A stretch of DNA of 64,000 nt, taken from assembly GCA_037178855.1 (NCBI GenBank), contig JASJZC010000004.1, positions 3,596,001 through 3,660,000 of the forward strand. The letters are read 5' to 3'. The notes below the pieces were generated by a model that ran no database searches, had not been told where the DNA came from, and worked only from the letters and a program-made list of their open reading frames with translations. Made by a program: the position numbers and the translations under genes. The DNA comes from Oscheius sp. JU75 (taxonomy: Eukaryota; Nematoda; Chromadorea; Rhabditida; Rhabditidae). Positions 48,501 to 62,269 of the stretch are shown here, in pieces (the stretch's first letter is position 1; each line of letters starts with the position of its first letter).

Positions 48501-51500
48501 CTCTTGCGGACCAATTAAGGTCATCTCCGAGAGAGAGAACTCACCTTTACAAGATCCATCGTTGTAGCGGAAGGAGTGCTCATTACACTGACAAGAGAAT
48601 AGTCCGCGTTGCATTCTGTCCGTACAGACTTCGTTCGATCCACATGTATTTCTCCTCTTCGGGTCACATTCGTCCAGTTGAAGACTGGTGGTCAACTCGC
48701 TCTGGACAAGCTTCTCGACAGGCTTTCTACAGACTCTTCCAGGATAGTGCGTAGCATTGGGAGATGCATCCACGTAGCCTGTCCGACAGCTACAGATGTA
48801 TCCCTCCTTGGCGTCCTCACAGATCGCGTTGTCGGAACAATCGTTGAGTCGGGAAGAGAGACATTCGTTCACAGCTTCGATACATTTTCTTCCTGAAGTA
48901 ATATTTTTTAGTGGAAAACAGAGGTGCACCTGGAAGTCTGTTGTACGAGGCAGAGACATCGGCGAATCCTGGTCTACATTGACAAGTGTACGACTCTTCC
49001 GTGTCCATGCAGACTGCGTTCTCGTGGCAGTCAACATGATAGCGTTCTTTGTTCGAGCACTCGTTAATCCTCGGCTTACAGATTCGTCCAGGCTGGCCGG
49101 ACTGAGAGATGTCAGCGTATCCTGACAGACACTTGCAAGTGTATCCTTCGGCCAAGTCTATACATTCCGAGTTGGCTCCACAAGTATTCAACTTCGGATG
49201 TTGACATTCGTTTATGGCGAGACAACGACCGTCAGGTAGACGAGAATATCCAGAAGCACATCGACATTTGTAGTTGTTGTTGACGAAGACACAGACCTAA
49301 AGAAGTCCCTCTAACCCAGATATTCATATCTATACCTCGCTCTTCCTCTGATCGCAACTCATCGGATCTGACACATCGCACTCCGGGGGGTCTGGTGCCG
49401 CTGCTAAAACTGCCCTCTTTATGGCCTCAGTCCCCAATAACCAACCTCTAACGCAGACTCTACCGGGCTGTCTTGACGAATCAGGAGATTCGTCTCTGTA
49501 ACTGTCATGACAGCGGCAAGTGAATCCGTCGGCGGTGTCGATACAAGAAGCATGACGAGAGCAATCGTGTTGGTTCGAGGCGCATTCGTTGATTACTTGA
49601 CGACAGACACGGCCATTTGGACGACCGTGCTGGCGAGAAACATCCACGTATCCAGAGACACATTGGCACATTGGACCGGCAGGAGTCTCTCGGCATTCTG
49701 CTTCTGGGGCACAGTCGATGTTCGCACACATGTCCACTGAAAGCGTCTTTCTCTTTACGGAGTCTGCGCGGTAACCAGTCGTCTTTCCTCACTAATTGAC
49801 GCAGACAAACTTACCCTTTCGGCATGTTCTTCCAGGGCTGCGAAGTTTGTCCTGAGAGACGTCTGTCCAGCCGGAGTTGCATCTGAAAGTTACTTTTTTT
49901 CGTTGGCAGCCTGTCCAGCTAGAACATCTTTGACTAATTGTTCCTCGAAGTGAAAAGTGACCAGACCAGAAGGACGAGTGGACAAAAGAGGCAACAAATG
50001 GACGCGGGCATATTAGGGAAGTGGAAATCTCTCACCTGCAGGTGTATCCTTCCATTGTGTCGATGCATTCGGCATTCGAATCGCAGGTGTGGGTTCCAAG
50101 GGCACATTCATTAACCACTGAAATCTGACTGTTCTTTTCCCGAAATATCTTCCAGAAATCCGTCCCACTTGAACCGACGAGAAAGGAAGCGCTATCTTGC
50201 CCGGCGGCACACCTAAGGAACAGATTCAGCTGGAGATTAAGAGGATATTGACCGATTTGGGCCTCTCACTTTCGTGTTTTCTTTTTTGGAAATCATGAGT
50301 CAACAATCGAGCCAGGGAGAAAATTGGACAGGACAATTAGCCATCTCGCTCACTACCTGCTTCGGAACAATTTTTCCGGGGGATTACTAGACTATTTTCC
50401 TCCAGAACAACTGTGTCTTGAAGAAATACAAAACTACTGGAATCGAAGTAACTCGGGACAAGTGGTTATTTCCGTTAGCGAATAGACAGTCAGTTTTTCT
50501 CAAAAGTTGCGTTTGCATTCGAATTCTCCTACCATAGATCTCTTGGAAAAAGCGTCTCTCGTCCACGGAGGACGTTCCCCCGGAGGGCATAATGAGACCG
50601 GTCGGTGTCCCCCCGAGTAGACGCCAATCCTCCTGACCCTTTCTCCCGGCATCTTCCCACCTGTTACCAGACAGAGTGAAACTTTTCTCAAGGTTTACAA
50701 GGATTGCTAGCAATTGACGGACTGACTAAAAGCTCCTCGAAACAACCGGTTCCGGCCTGTTTTGGATTTCGAAAAGTCGCGACAGGCGCTTTCTTCTTTG
50801 TGTGGGTTATCAGTCAGAAGTTTTTAGGGCAAATTGGGCCGATGGGCGCGCAAAGGGAGGTCAAGGCAGTGAAAAATTGCGGTGTGGGAAAGCTGGGATG
50901 ATGATGAGATTGTCAAATGCTATTGAAATAAGAAACAGGTGAAAAGAAAGAGCTTTCAAAAAGGATGGCTAAGAGAATATGTGACTGAAGTAGCTCGAAA
51001 AGTCTCAAAAAATTGATCACTAATCCGCGATCCCATTTCCCGTTCTTGTGCTTTCTCGACAAAGAAAACCCGACTCGAGCGTACTGAAACCTTGTGAAGT
51101 TTCCCGCCAGAGCCAATTCAAGTTCATGAAAAAGTGCACTTTGCGGTCAGGATAAAGTCGGAAAAGGGTCAAATAATCCGAGAATATAGAAAGATTAGGA
51201 ATAACTTCGGACCTCGAAGACATTTCCGTCCAGGCTGTCGTTTGTCCGGTGAGGCGTCGACTGTTCCTCTTGGGCATTGACACTGAAGTCAAGTTCGTTT
51301 GATAGAGTAAGAGTAAAAGATACCTGAAAGTAGCCTGGCTGTTCTGAGGCACATTCGGCTAGCGAATCGCAGTCGTGCAGAGAGTAGTCATTGCAGGGAT
51401 TTGAGCCTAAACGATAAGGATCAGGAAGAAAGAAAAGAGGATAGAAAGCCAGAACTGAATGAGGCGGACTTACTGAAGCAGGGTGTCTTTTCTGAAAATT

Positions 51501-54500
51501 ACCTAATGATAATGTTGTTCCTGTGAATAGGACGAGCCCCGTAAAGAGACGCAGCAGCCACATTCGTGGAGGAAGCGCCGCGACTCCTAGAGGGGCGGGA
51601 CTGTGTTGCGCGGGTCTAAGCGCCGGCGGCCCATTTACGGAAAGCTGTTCCCGTAACTGTTTAGTTGAGGACGAGAAACTCACGTAAGGGACGCGAACAG
51701 TTCTGTCCAGGAGACTGCGGGTTCATGTCAACCAGACCCTCTCGACACATACAGACTATGTTTCCGGTGTTGGTAGCCAGACATTGAGATGTCTCTTCGG
51801 GACATCCTTCACAATCGACCGACACTAAAAAAAGACACTTTTTGTTCTCAAGTTTGGGAGAGAGAATGGACGTTTCTGACTCATGGTCGAGAAGTCTTCT
51901 TCCCCAGTTGACCCGATCATGGAACATTTGCGAAATCACATCCTGGGGTTCATAGGGGTTTGAGATGTTAACCTTGGGACAAGCAATTTATTCCTTTTAC
52001 TATTGATATTCCTGTACTGTATCCAAATGGTGTATGAAATGTACTTCTATAATTTCCCATTGACGGGCTATTCTTTTGGAGCTACCGAAGCGCACATTCT
52101 TATGCCACATCCACCAATCTATATACCCATCTCCTTCTCTTGTTTCTGTTTCACTGTTGCATTTTCTCTTCTTTACAAATTGTGGTTAGCGGTGTCAAAC
52201 TAGCTAATTGGAAGCCCCGCGGTCACTTTTTGCTATCTCATTCGGGGACTGTTGTGATTAGCCTTTAGACACGGGCTAATTGCGCAATATTTCTCTTCTC
52301 CTCTTTTTCGTCGAGGACGGGTTTTCAATAAAAGTTCGATTTCTCTCAGTCGCCGATCTGTAACTACCACCTGTCGACCTTCTCTTTCTGTCAAATTTCT
52401 TCAGGCTGGTAACTCTCACTCTCCCTCAGAAAGACGAGATTCATTACACAGAATGGCTGCTATTCAAATGACCGCCAGTTCTAAGCGGCGGTCAGCATCC
52501 GCCAGCCAGTCGTTTTTCGACTGATAGCCGGTCGGGATCCTGTGGGCGTGGTCGAGAAATACAGGGTCACGGCCAGAAGGCTGGGGCAAGAACAGCGGAT
52601 AACGAACAGCTGGCTTGAGGGAGAAAGTTTTCCGGTTCCCCGGGAGTCTTATTGTTAGATTTGGGAACGAGTCAAAAGGTATTTTTCTACTTGTAATTCA
52701 CTAAACTTTGAATATTAGAGCCGGATTGATCAACCCATTTTCGAAGTTTGGTATTCGAAAAACTCTGTGCTCTGTTCGTCGTTCACCCTCCTATAGTCTC
52801 CGCATACGTTTCCAATTATCATGATCCTGACCTCGCGCCTGTTTACCCTCCTCCCTCGTCTTCATGATTCACCCAGCTTGTTGCGAAAAGTCAACGTCCC
52901 GTCTCGTCGTGTCAAGGCGAAACTTACGCTGTGCACACGCCCTTCCAGCTTTTTCTCGTGTCGGCGAGACGTCTACCGTGCCTAGCGGACATCGACAGCT
53001 GTAACCGATCGGCTCATCTCGACACATGGCCTGGAGATCACAGTCGTGTTGTCCTGCGGAACATTCATCGAGTTCTGAAAGACAAGTTCAAGGTGATAAC
53101 CCGCTGTGATATCAGTGCCGTCCAGGGGAAGACTGAACATGTCATTGACCTACTATTTCTATTTAAGCACAGCCTTGGGAGGCGGCCACTTACTGCACTC
53201 TTGGCAATTGAACCACCCCCAAATGGACAGTATATTAGGGGTCTTTTGTCGAACAGCTATGTTCAGTTTACGGGTCTCTCTGTATCCAGTTCGAGTGATT
53301 CATTTGATGATCAAAGGCGCCGTCTCAAAAAGAGGAACACCTTCTTTTTTGACTGATGGGATTCAAAATACCTTTAGTGCAGTTCCTTCCCGGCTTTCGG
53401 ATTCCTTCCAGAGAGGTATCCACATATCCGACGTTGCATCTACATGTAAATCCAACCGGCCTGTCCAAGCACTTGGCGTTCGGGTCACAGTCGTTGGTCA
53501 GAGCACTGGCACACTCGTTGATCACTGAAACCGAAATATGAGTTTGATTAATCGACTCACGTTTGAGACACTTCCTCCCGGGCTTGCTCAGCGGATCGAC
53601 AGAGACATCCAGGAAGCCCTCTCTACAGAGACACTCGTAACCGGAGGCGTAATCCATACAGCTGGCCTTAGGATCACAGTCGTTCAGAATGGAAGACGCA
53701 CATTCATTGACGAGTTCTGAGTAATTCATAAATGTTTTTTTTTTTCAAAAGAGTTCTACTTGCGCATTTTCCATCGATCAAAGAAGTATTCAGTGGGCAG
53801 CCACATCGATAGACACTGTCAACGTCTTTGAGACATTGCAGTTCGCTCGAACAGGACTCCTTCTTCGATAGGTCACAGACTATTCTGACAGTGTCTTCCG
53901 GATAGTCGATGGTCGTTTGTTCGCTGTCACTGTCGAACATGTACGGAATCTTCTCGTATCCAGTCTCGAGATAGTGCTCCTGATTGTCCAATGGCTTTTC
54001 AGAGGACTTGACTGGCGACCTTCGAATCTCTTGTGGAGGCTTGGACGTATTGACTAAAACTGGTGATTATATTACGCTTACTTACTTTTTCCAAGTTCCA
54101 AGAGCAATTCATTCGTGTGTTCAGCGCAGTGAATCGGATTCTTGAGGTACTCTCCGATCAGCTCTACCGGAATACATTTCAGACTTCCGAGCGGACGAAC
54201 CATTCCCATTCGACAGACACATCGCTGTGCTCCACCGACCACCTGCTAGACGATTTTTATCAAAAGAGCAGACTCACGATACAAATTTGTCCCAGTTGAG
54301 AATGACAGGGGTTGAATTCGTCACAGAGCTCAATTTTCCCAACGACGAGAGAGTTACTTCCACTGCGACGAGGAGATCCGTCCGAACAAGTTTCTGAACA
54401 GTTATGCACAGATTCGAGCGGATAGCCTGTTACCAGGAAGAGTCTCATTGAGGAATAACTCATCCGAACCATCTTCGCAATCCCAGGTACCGTCCCCGAC

Positions 54501-57398
54501 CGATTCTCTGACTACACAACGGACAGTTCCACAGCCACATTCGAATTGAGATGTCGTGCACTCTGAACAGTTTTTGATCAGAGAAATACAGTGAGTTCAC
54601 CTTCATCACTACCATCTGGACAGTCTTTCTTTCCATTCTGGAACTCATCCTTCTCAATACATCCAGAGCCGCCGTAACAAGGAAATCCCGACTTTGGACA
54701 GGCTGAAAGAGAACAGTCCCTCGACCCCTGATCATTGTGATGCATAATTGCGCCGCAGGAGTCAGAGACCTCCGCGAACCTATAACCCGCCTCGGTCGAG
54801 TAATATTGCCCTTCAAGGACAGCTAGAAAAAGCCGACGCTTTTTGCGCAATGACATGCTCCCGAGACACAGGACACGATTTACGAGCTTCTCTTTTTTGA
54901 AGAATGGGAAAGGTCAGTCTCTTCTACCAGACACATTCCGTCGAGAACAGAAAGGAACTCACGTTCATCACTCCTATCCTGACAGTCCACATGGCCATCG
55001 TTGAACTTCTCGGGAGGAATACAGGCAGAACGGTCTCGACAAACAAAGTAGTAGGATGGGCAGCCTGGAACTTGATTTCACGTCTTTCGTTCAATTACCT
55101 TCATCTGTTCCAGAATAGCAGTCGATCTTTCCATTGTTCACTTGCTTCTTGGCCACACATTTTGGAGAGCCGAATTGACAGTCGAACTGCCAGGGTAAGC
55201 ACACTGCAAATGGCTCTTTTGTTCAATTGTTGTAGGTGGTATAATTGTCCTGACAGATGTAGAAGTTTCCCAGGAGACAACATTATCGTAGATGCCCAAG
55301 CATAAAAGAATTTTTATAATTGCTACAGGCTTATTTTTTACCTGCCAAGGGTTATCCCTACCAGAAATAGTTCAAGTACAGAAAACTTTGGTACTATGTC
55401 ACTACCGTCTAGTCGCCAGTTACAAAGGTAGATTCTGTTTTTCGGTAAGCTTCGGCAAAAAGTCCCTCTTCCCCCCACATTTTGATCCGTTTATAATTGT
55501 AGTTCACGGTCAGTGAAGACAATTTTCTCGTCAGCTGGTGGCAACAGTCTCTCCAAGGTCTCATTCGGTCAGTACAGTCCCTCCGGAAATAGACGAGCTA
55601 TCTGACCATCTGATCGATTGCGGTCAGTCGACTGGTTACCGACAAAAAGAGTAGCCAGCGGGCAGAAAGGGAGCGATCAAATACCGGTAGATGGCAGAGT
55701 GAGAGTCGCTATTAGGGAAAAAAAGAAGATTGAAGAAGTACTACTACCGTATTCGAATAGTAAGTTCCTTCAGGTATTCCCAATGATTACGAACAAGTCC
55801 TCTCTCAAAGCACCTGCTGTTACTGCCATTGTGAACTGGAGAGAGGGAGTCCTCTCGAAGGGCTCATTTACATCGACTGACAATGGCCCCCCACAAAGAC
55901 TGTTTATCTAGTCCGATTGGGAAGTGGTCGACACCTAAATCCCCAAAGGCCAAAAAAGGTGGCGCGTTTTCAGCCTTGAGCCACCTTATCTCGTTAGCAT
56001 AAATGGTGGGAAAGAACAACTGACACACGACTGGAAGGACATATGGAAAATCAATGAAGATCAGTGGAAAAAGTCAAGGTTTCCCCTGGAAGAAGCAAGG
56101 GCGTAATTGGAGGAGCGTCTTTGATTGGAAATGTCGCACCCGTATTGTCTCGGCTCATGTCGAACATGGGGTGGCGGTAGTTCGAGGATTTCGTTGGATT
56201 GTTATCCCTTTGTTTACCTCAAGGTAATTATAAGGTTTCATTCTTCGCAAGAAGTGGTGAACTACAATTTTTGGCTAGCTGTGATGGGGTCTCCATCATG
56301 GCAATATTCTTTTTACAATACCCTACTTTTCCGACTTACAGGTGCTTGTGGTATTAGCCGGCTGCCACAACGATCTAATTGGTCCTCAAGTCGCAACTCG
56401 AGTGTACGATCCGGTACCCGTTACGCAATACCTTGTAGGCTCGAGTGAACTAGTCAGGACAGCTGGTCGACTCAGAAACCTCATCTCCTACGGCTCATTG
56501 ACCAGCGTGATCATGCGGGAAGAAGCCAAGGCTGTATTTCGACTGGCGGACTATTCAAAAGGAGACGTTCGGAGTGCGTGACCCTGTTGGTCAATTAGCC
56601 CCACATCGGCAGTCTTTCTTGAAGGTTACTCGTCGCTAATTATCTCTCGCCTGGGTCAAACCACGATTACCTAAACAGATGATTGACAGAACACGTTTCC
56701 TGTGCAAACATTTCACTCGTTTTTTTTAAAGGATATTGAAGGGAGAAGACAGGCTGTACTTAATGGTGCAACACACGCATCCCTCTCTACCAGTTTGCGA
56801 GGACAGAGAGGAACTGTGAGACCGGGATAAACAATGAAAACAACCGATATACCGTGTGAGTCAGAGGTTTGTAATGACCTGAGTGTAAAAAAAAATCTGA
56901 ATCACATTCTATGGTACCTGTGACTCTCAATGTGTTCGATTCTCGCTGTGTATTCGACTGTATCCTACAAAAAAGTATTTTTAAGAGACATCAGTTCTGG
57001 CTAGAATGTATTTATGTAAACTTTGACACCTTTTGATACTAGAGTAGCACCAAGACTTGCTGCGATCAGCAGAGCTGAAGGAATGTAGGGAATGAGAAGA
57101 GTTGCTCTTTAAGCTTCAGGATGTACTGTAAGTGCAAACAGACCACTCAAATTAGGCCAGATACACAGGAAGAGGAAGACGTTTGAGTCAACAAAGACTC
57201 ACCTTCGTCGGAGCCGTCTACACAGTCCTCATGGCCATCCTGCCATTTCAGCAAAGAAACACATTGACTGCCTTGGGCACAACGGAATTCTTCTTTGGAG
57301 CAATTGCCCGTTAAAACGATAGGGATTAAAGTAATGAGTAATAGTAATAAATATAGTAACATGACATCATGGGGTGTCCTTTTCCGGCGCACCCTCAT
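39543..57398 (-). CDS. mua-3: MUA-3-type hemidesmosome transmembrane receptor (giant EGF/vWA/SEA protein)
   Basis: Very large type I receptor of nematode fibrous organelles, which links epidermal intermediate filaments to the cuticle. In protein order: signal peptide (MLLYLLLLLITLIPIVLTG), five LDLa modules (about 57320-57200, 55230-55140, 55065-54960, 54700-54600, 54560-54450), about 16 EGF modules (53.7-48.0 kb), a vWA domain with MIDAS DGSGS (about 47905-47330), about 29 more EGF modules, two SEA-like regions (about 42500-42100 and 41900-41480) with a cysteine module between, five more EGF modules, and one transmembrane span (about 40660-40580). The Ser/Thr-rich tail (RRVTTDVNVKEIKTTTITD) ends at 39543 via a 40-nt intron, or at 39598 without it. 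MUA-3 rather than MUP-4 is favoured by the LDLa modules and the EGF number. Many short introns; the first is about 1.9 kb. Confidence 0.92.
56342..56581 (+). other. Coding-like plus-strand exon nested in intron 1 of mua-3
   Basis: After an acceptor-like ...CCGACTTACAG, a 79-codon frame reads through VLVVLAGCHNDLIGPQVATR to a stop at 56581 and is hydrophilic with balanced composition. The beginning resembles the end of a signal peptide. A possible upstream exon lies at about 56130-56222 with a GTAATT donor, but no start codon is certain. No family recognised. Confidence 0.25.
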
Positions 57399-57463
57399 GT
57401 GTCGACTGTCCGAGAGAAGGGGCGGGGCGCCAGCCGACTGTACGAGATCTCGAAAAGAACACT

Positions 57464-60400
57464 TTACTTGTGCAGTCGCAAAGAAACAATACTAAAGAAC
57501 GGTTCTAGAGATCTAGCTAAAGATTCTACAGTCACCGGGTCTCCATCTTCTGTTGCTGATAGTTTCGTGTGATAGAGCTTCTTATACTTTAGCTGTAGAC
57601 TCTCGAATAAAGAAGAGCAGTGAATCTCGTCCTGATTGCAATTCAAGCCCAAAGAGTCCTCGAAGGCGACTCTCCGAAGAACCAGAACATCAATGGATGT
57701 TGATATGGACCTCCAAGTGACGAGCTGTATTCCACACGACCATCTCGCAGAAAAAGACGTCTTTGGTTCCAACTGGTTGGAAACGAATGTGATAGGAGGA
57801 TACAATAGGGAGGTGAAGGCTGCTTCTCCCTTGGGACTATGATAGGCGTTAGAAAAGGACGATTGAGGGAGCTTTTGTCGTGGTTCGAAGAGGATACGGT
57901 AGCGTAGAACGGAGGTATGGTTCTGAAGAGAGTTTGAGTTTTTAGGAGAAAGAACTAACATCCAGTGAGTCACCGTAGTCCAATCCTTTCCCATCATTGT
58001 TTCCAACGTGTCTGTCCATCAGAATCATCAGTTCTCCAGGCCTAGAAACTCTTTGGATTCTGCAAAACAACTCCCACCTATCAGAACAAGCTCCAGTCGG
58101 CTGTCCCGTCAAAACGGTCATTCTCATCTGGTCATCTTGGACGAAAACCGAAGTGGCCACTGGAAAGACATTTGCCTCGATCAGTTTGCTTTCCTTGACA
58201 AGCGATCTGAAAACTGTAGACTCTTTAATATGAAGCATCATACGGTAGATGTTTCCTCTCAATGTGATACATTCCGTTCACGTCTGTATGAAAGGTCGTA
58301 TGGTTTAAAGCTGTCTTGAACACGAGAGCAGTAGTGCCAACTGCCAGATCTGTCGCGATTTTGATGTCAATCTCATTGTCTGGCAAACAAGTCACAGTCT
58401 GAAGTTAATTAGATTCCAAGCAGAAGAGCTCACCATTGAGAGCATCGAATTCTCCTTGCTGTAAAAAGTTCTTCTGAAAAAGAGAGGGCCAGTTTCATCG
58501 AAGTAGCTGGGCAGTTTTCTCACTCTCCTACTCTCTGGACGCAGTTCCATAACATAGGCTCCTCCGTAGTCCACGTAGGTGACCATCGATATTTGAAACG
58601 AAATTTCTTTGGAATCGAGGAGGAAACTCTGAAAGAACATGTGATCAGTGAGCTTACCACCTCACCTGAATAGAACCATCCGGATTGAACTTGAAACACG
58701 ATGGCTTTGGTTCCTTGTATGGAATATTTGTTGTCGGTGTTAGCATAAAATTGGTGATAGACAAAGGCTCAACCTCAGCCACAAACTCTGCCTAGAAACC
58801 AAAAGTTGTTGGAACTTAAAGGGATTCCCAAATATTGTTGACCCATCTTCTTTGTATGAGCAATAAGTTCTTTCCCTTCGATAGTTTTAATCTCGACGGG
58901 TCTGTCCACTAGAATCTCGATCAGTTGTCGGGATTTTATCGTATCTGAAGAGAAAACTCGGAGGTACTTGCTGCTGAAAAGGATATGTTTAGAAAATAAA
59001 TATATACCTTTGATCGACCCTTATGAGACGAGGACTTGAAGTCAAGGTGGCATGGGTCAAGCTCGAGGAGGATGAAGACAAGATCGGAAGGATATTCGAA
59101 TCAAACATTGAAAACGCCTTTTGCATCCTATAAATCATTTGAAAATCCAAAAGAAAAATCATTTGTACCTCTGCTCGTAGTCGTTCATAACATGAACTTT
59201 CGATGTGCCTGTGATGCCGTCATGGTGTTGGAATAGTAGTAGCTCCCTCTTCGACTCCTTCAACAGTTCAAAATCCTTCGCCGTCTTGTTGAAAAGAACT
59301 GTGGCCAAGTCCCAGCTCCGTAACACATTCTAATATTTTTGTGCATACATACCGAAATTACAAACTTGTAGTCGCCTTTCCATAGTTTTGTGATAGGGTC
59401 GATGAACGAAGAAGCCTGACCACCACGCACTCGACTTATCTTTGTGTTGGGTATAGGGGAAGAAGTCTCCTTTCAGAGTAGGCATCTTTTCCTTCTGAAT
59501 CGCATTGAAAAAGGCGGAGACGGTCGAAAATCTGATCTATTCGGGAGTTGAAACGTTGACAAGGTTTTTTACCTCTGTTCCCAGGTCCGGCCTTTGTTTC
59601 AGGTACGATTGAATCTGTGAGAAACCATTGAAAGTCTGTTCAAAGTCTTCCAAATTTGTAAAGAAAAAGTCGTCTCCAATGGGGACAAGAATATCCTCTG
59701 TTCCGTAGTATAATTGCACTTTTCTCATTTGTTCAACAAAGCTGGCCGATCTGAAACGCGTAGAAAAAATATTTCAATAGAACTGACACTCTTTTGAGAT
59801 CCTCGAAAGTCATCGAGTTTATCTTTGCACCTAAAACACAGGACCCAACGGCGTGAGAGGAAGGTCCGACACGGAAACATTGACAGATCAAAAAAAAAGT
59901 AAGACTTCTGAAATTTGTCTCACCTGTTTATCGGGACAAGCATCTTCTGTCGTGTAAACGTGATGCGGTAGGGAATTTACCGTGGGACCATTGGAATTCT
60001 GAACATTTAAATAAAAGTCTCTTCAGAACAGACCTCGGAATACTTTCCGATCCATTTCCATCGCAGAGCCTGTTTCTCTCTTAGGGTTTTCTTCAAATGA
60101 TGATGGAATCTTCCGATTACCATCGAATCTACTCCGGCCAAATGCCATAGTTCCGGCATCAAACTACCATGGCCAAACGGATCCACCGACCACGCAGTTT
60201 TGGGTGTGACTCCGAAAGTGGTCTTGACGAAGGAATGCCCTTCGATCATGTTCTCAATAGCTGCATAGTATGTGGGACAAGCTTCGTCGGTCATGACCCA
60301 CGATCCAGAAGAGATCTCTAGACGACCCTGACGGACAAGTCTGATAGATCTTCTTTAATTTTTAGAGCTTGCTAACTCTTTCATGTTCGTCTTTTCCTGA

Positions 60401-61004
60401 TCAGAAGCATCCTTCCACCATCTCTCGAGATACGAAATCTCTGACCAGATAAAACGAGAGGTCGGATGTTTGACGAGAAAGGAAACTGCATTGGAAACGA
60501 TCTTCTTGACGTCATCCTTGTAATACGCTTCGAATGTTTTCAACCAACCTAAATTGCTAGTTTGCCTTTGCTACTACACTTACCTGGGTCAACGTGGGAG
60601 TGGAAAACGAGATGTACCCTCAACTTCGAAGAAGTTTGGTTCATCCTCTCAGTATTGAACAGAACGCCGTGTCCATTCACCTCGATATCGGCCTTTGGCA
60701 GAGTCGGAAAGGTAAAGTTTTGTCTCCGTCGCTGAGCTGTTTGCTGCAGGGAAGTTTTTGGCAGTGTTCCGTTGTGTTCCAGAAACATATTTGACTCTTC
60801 TGGGGCCTTCTCCAAGTCTAAATGAGAGAACAACGGTTCTACATCGAGGTTACTATCTGTTCTTCGTTGTAGAGCGACCATTGTCAGTTGGACCTGAACA
60901 GAACTCATTATAAAACGAATCACTTTTACCATTTCCGGAGCCAAAAATAGGAAGATGACCAGCTGGACACAGATGATGCCAAGAATAACGCGTCTGTGAT
61001 ACAT
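57464..61004 (-). CDS. aman-2: Golgi alpha-mannosidase II (GH38)
   Basis: Type II Golgi enzyme that trims two mannoses from the N-glycan hybrid intermediate, committing it to complex or paucimannose types. It starts [20 protein letters not shown] (cytosolic tip and signal anchor), then a stem with N-glycosylation sequons. The GH38 core begins [14 protein letters not shown], with the zinc His and Asp, and continues [27 protein letters not shown] and [16 protein letters not shown], holding the nucleophile Asp, then [13 protein letters not shown]. The C-terminal beta region ends with [11 protein letters not shown]. Size and motif order fit the 1,100-residue family. The next gene on this strand (mua-3) starts only 65 bp after its stop. 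Confidence 0.93.
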
Positions 61005-61398
61005 GACGGGGACAATTGAAGCTTCCTTGCAAGACGAAATCGTTTGGAACAAAACTTTAAATGTAACTCTTGCAACTCAGTAACCAAAAATAAAAGTTAC
61101 CTATAGGCAAAAGAGAATAAGCTTTCCACGGGGCAAATTAGAGACACGGCAGGCAAATTGTTCTGTTTATTCAGATGGCAAAGGACGCGGTGATACTAGA
61201 ATCACGGTCCCGACATAGAGTTGAAATATTGAGACACCGTCTGTGAGAGAATCGCCTATTGATCTTTCTTTTTAGACATCACTTTCTACAGATGCAAGCC
61301 ATCAAGAAACCCAATTTCTTATTAGACCCTTTGAACAGTGTTTGAGCACGTTTATTGACTATATACAATACTATGTACACTGTCTCGCACAGTCTTGC

Positions 61399-61853
61399 TC
61401 AATCGTGACGACCGCCAATGGCCCATACGTCTTCGTGGCGATCGAACTCGTCATTACGACGTTGAGGATCTTGTACAGACTCGGGCATTCTTCTCTGGAA
61501 GCAAAACTTCTACAAAAGGAATGCGAATACCGACCATTTCCTTCTGAGCGGGCTGACTCGACTCACAGCACTGCTCCATAAAGCGGTTGACATCGAGCTC
61601 GTACCACTGGCAGTCGTCTTCCTTGGGGTGTTGGAGCATTTGATGAAGATTCGTGACATTACGTTGTTGGAAAGACATGTTCTGAAAGAGGAAATTGAAA
61701 AGAGTGTTCCAGACAGGAAATAAGGAAGAAAATGTTGACCGCGAAGAGGTGGTGCCACACGCGTCAACAGACGGATGCACGTGATAAACAAGACTGTTTT
61801 CAGCTGGAACAGCGTGCTTTTGCAGCTTCTCAAGACAGGGTCTTTGATTGAAT
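61399..61853 (-). CDS. Hypothetical protein, at least two exons (5' end unresolved)
   Basis: The best-supported part is an exon including MSFQQRNVTNLHQMLQHPKE and ELDVNRFMEQCCESSQPAQK. It joins through a 40-nt canonical intron (about 61529-61490) to a final exon ending DEFDRHEDVWAIGGRHD at 61399. An upstream exon from 61853 (FNQRPCLEKLQKHAVPAENS) follows a TTTAAAG acceptor and is open into the next, but the junction near 61730 is ambiguous. Translation may begin at ATG 61678. It lies about 395 bp upstream of aman-2 on the same strand. Family not recognised. Confidence 0.5.
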
Positions 61854-62269
61854 CTTTAAAGAAAGTGAGAAAAAGTAATTGACGAGCTGCTGTTGAATGG
61901 GCTGGAACTGACTAGCATATGAGCAAACGTTCTATCCCTCATCCCTTATCTTTGTTTAATCACATTGGAAGCCGAAAACATGATACCGTCTCATGTTTGC
62001 TTAGGAGTCAAAGTTTGGTATCGTGGTACCTAGTCTAGTTCAAAATGCACAAAAGATGCGAGCCCCAACGGGGTATCAGCCAAACTTGTTGAGGCCATAT
62101 GCTTCAGAGCAAAAGCATGTCTGACTAGTTCACAAAGTTCAATCGAGAGAAGCTCTAGCACAACTTTCACTAATTGTCTAAAAATAAACTTTTAGTTCGA
62201 AACGATAAAGCCTTGCACGAATTACAGAAGTGCCATTGAAACCATCTGACTGTGCTGCAAGAGGTCTTT

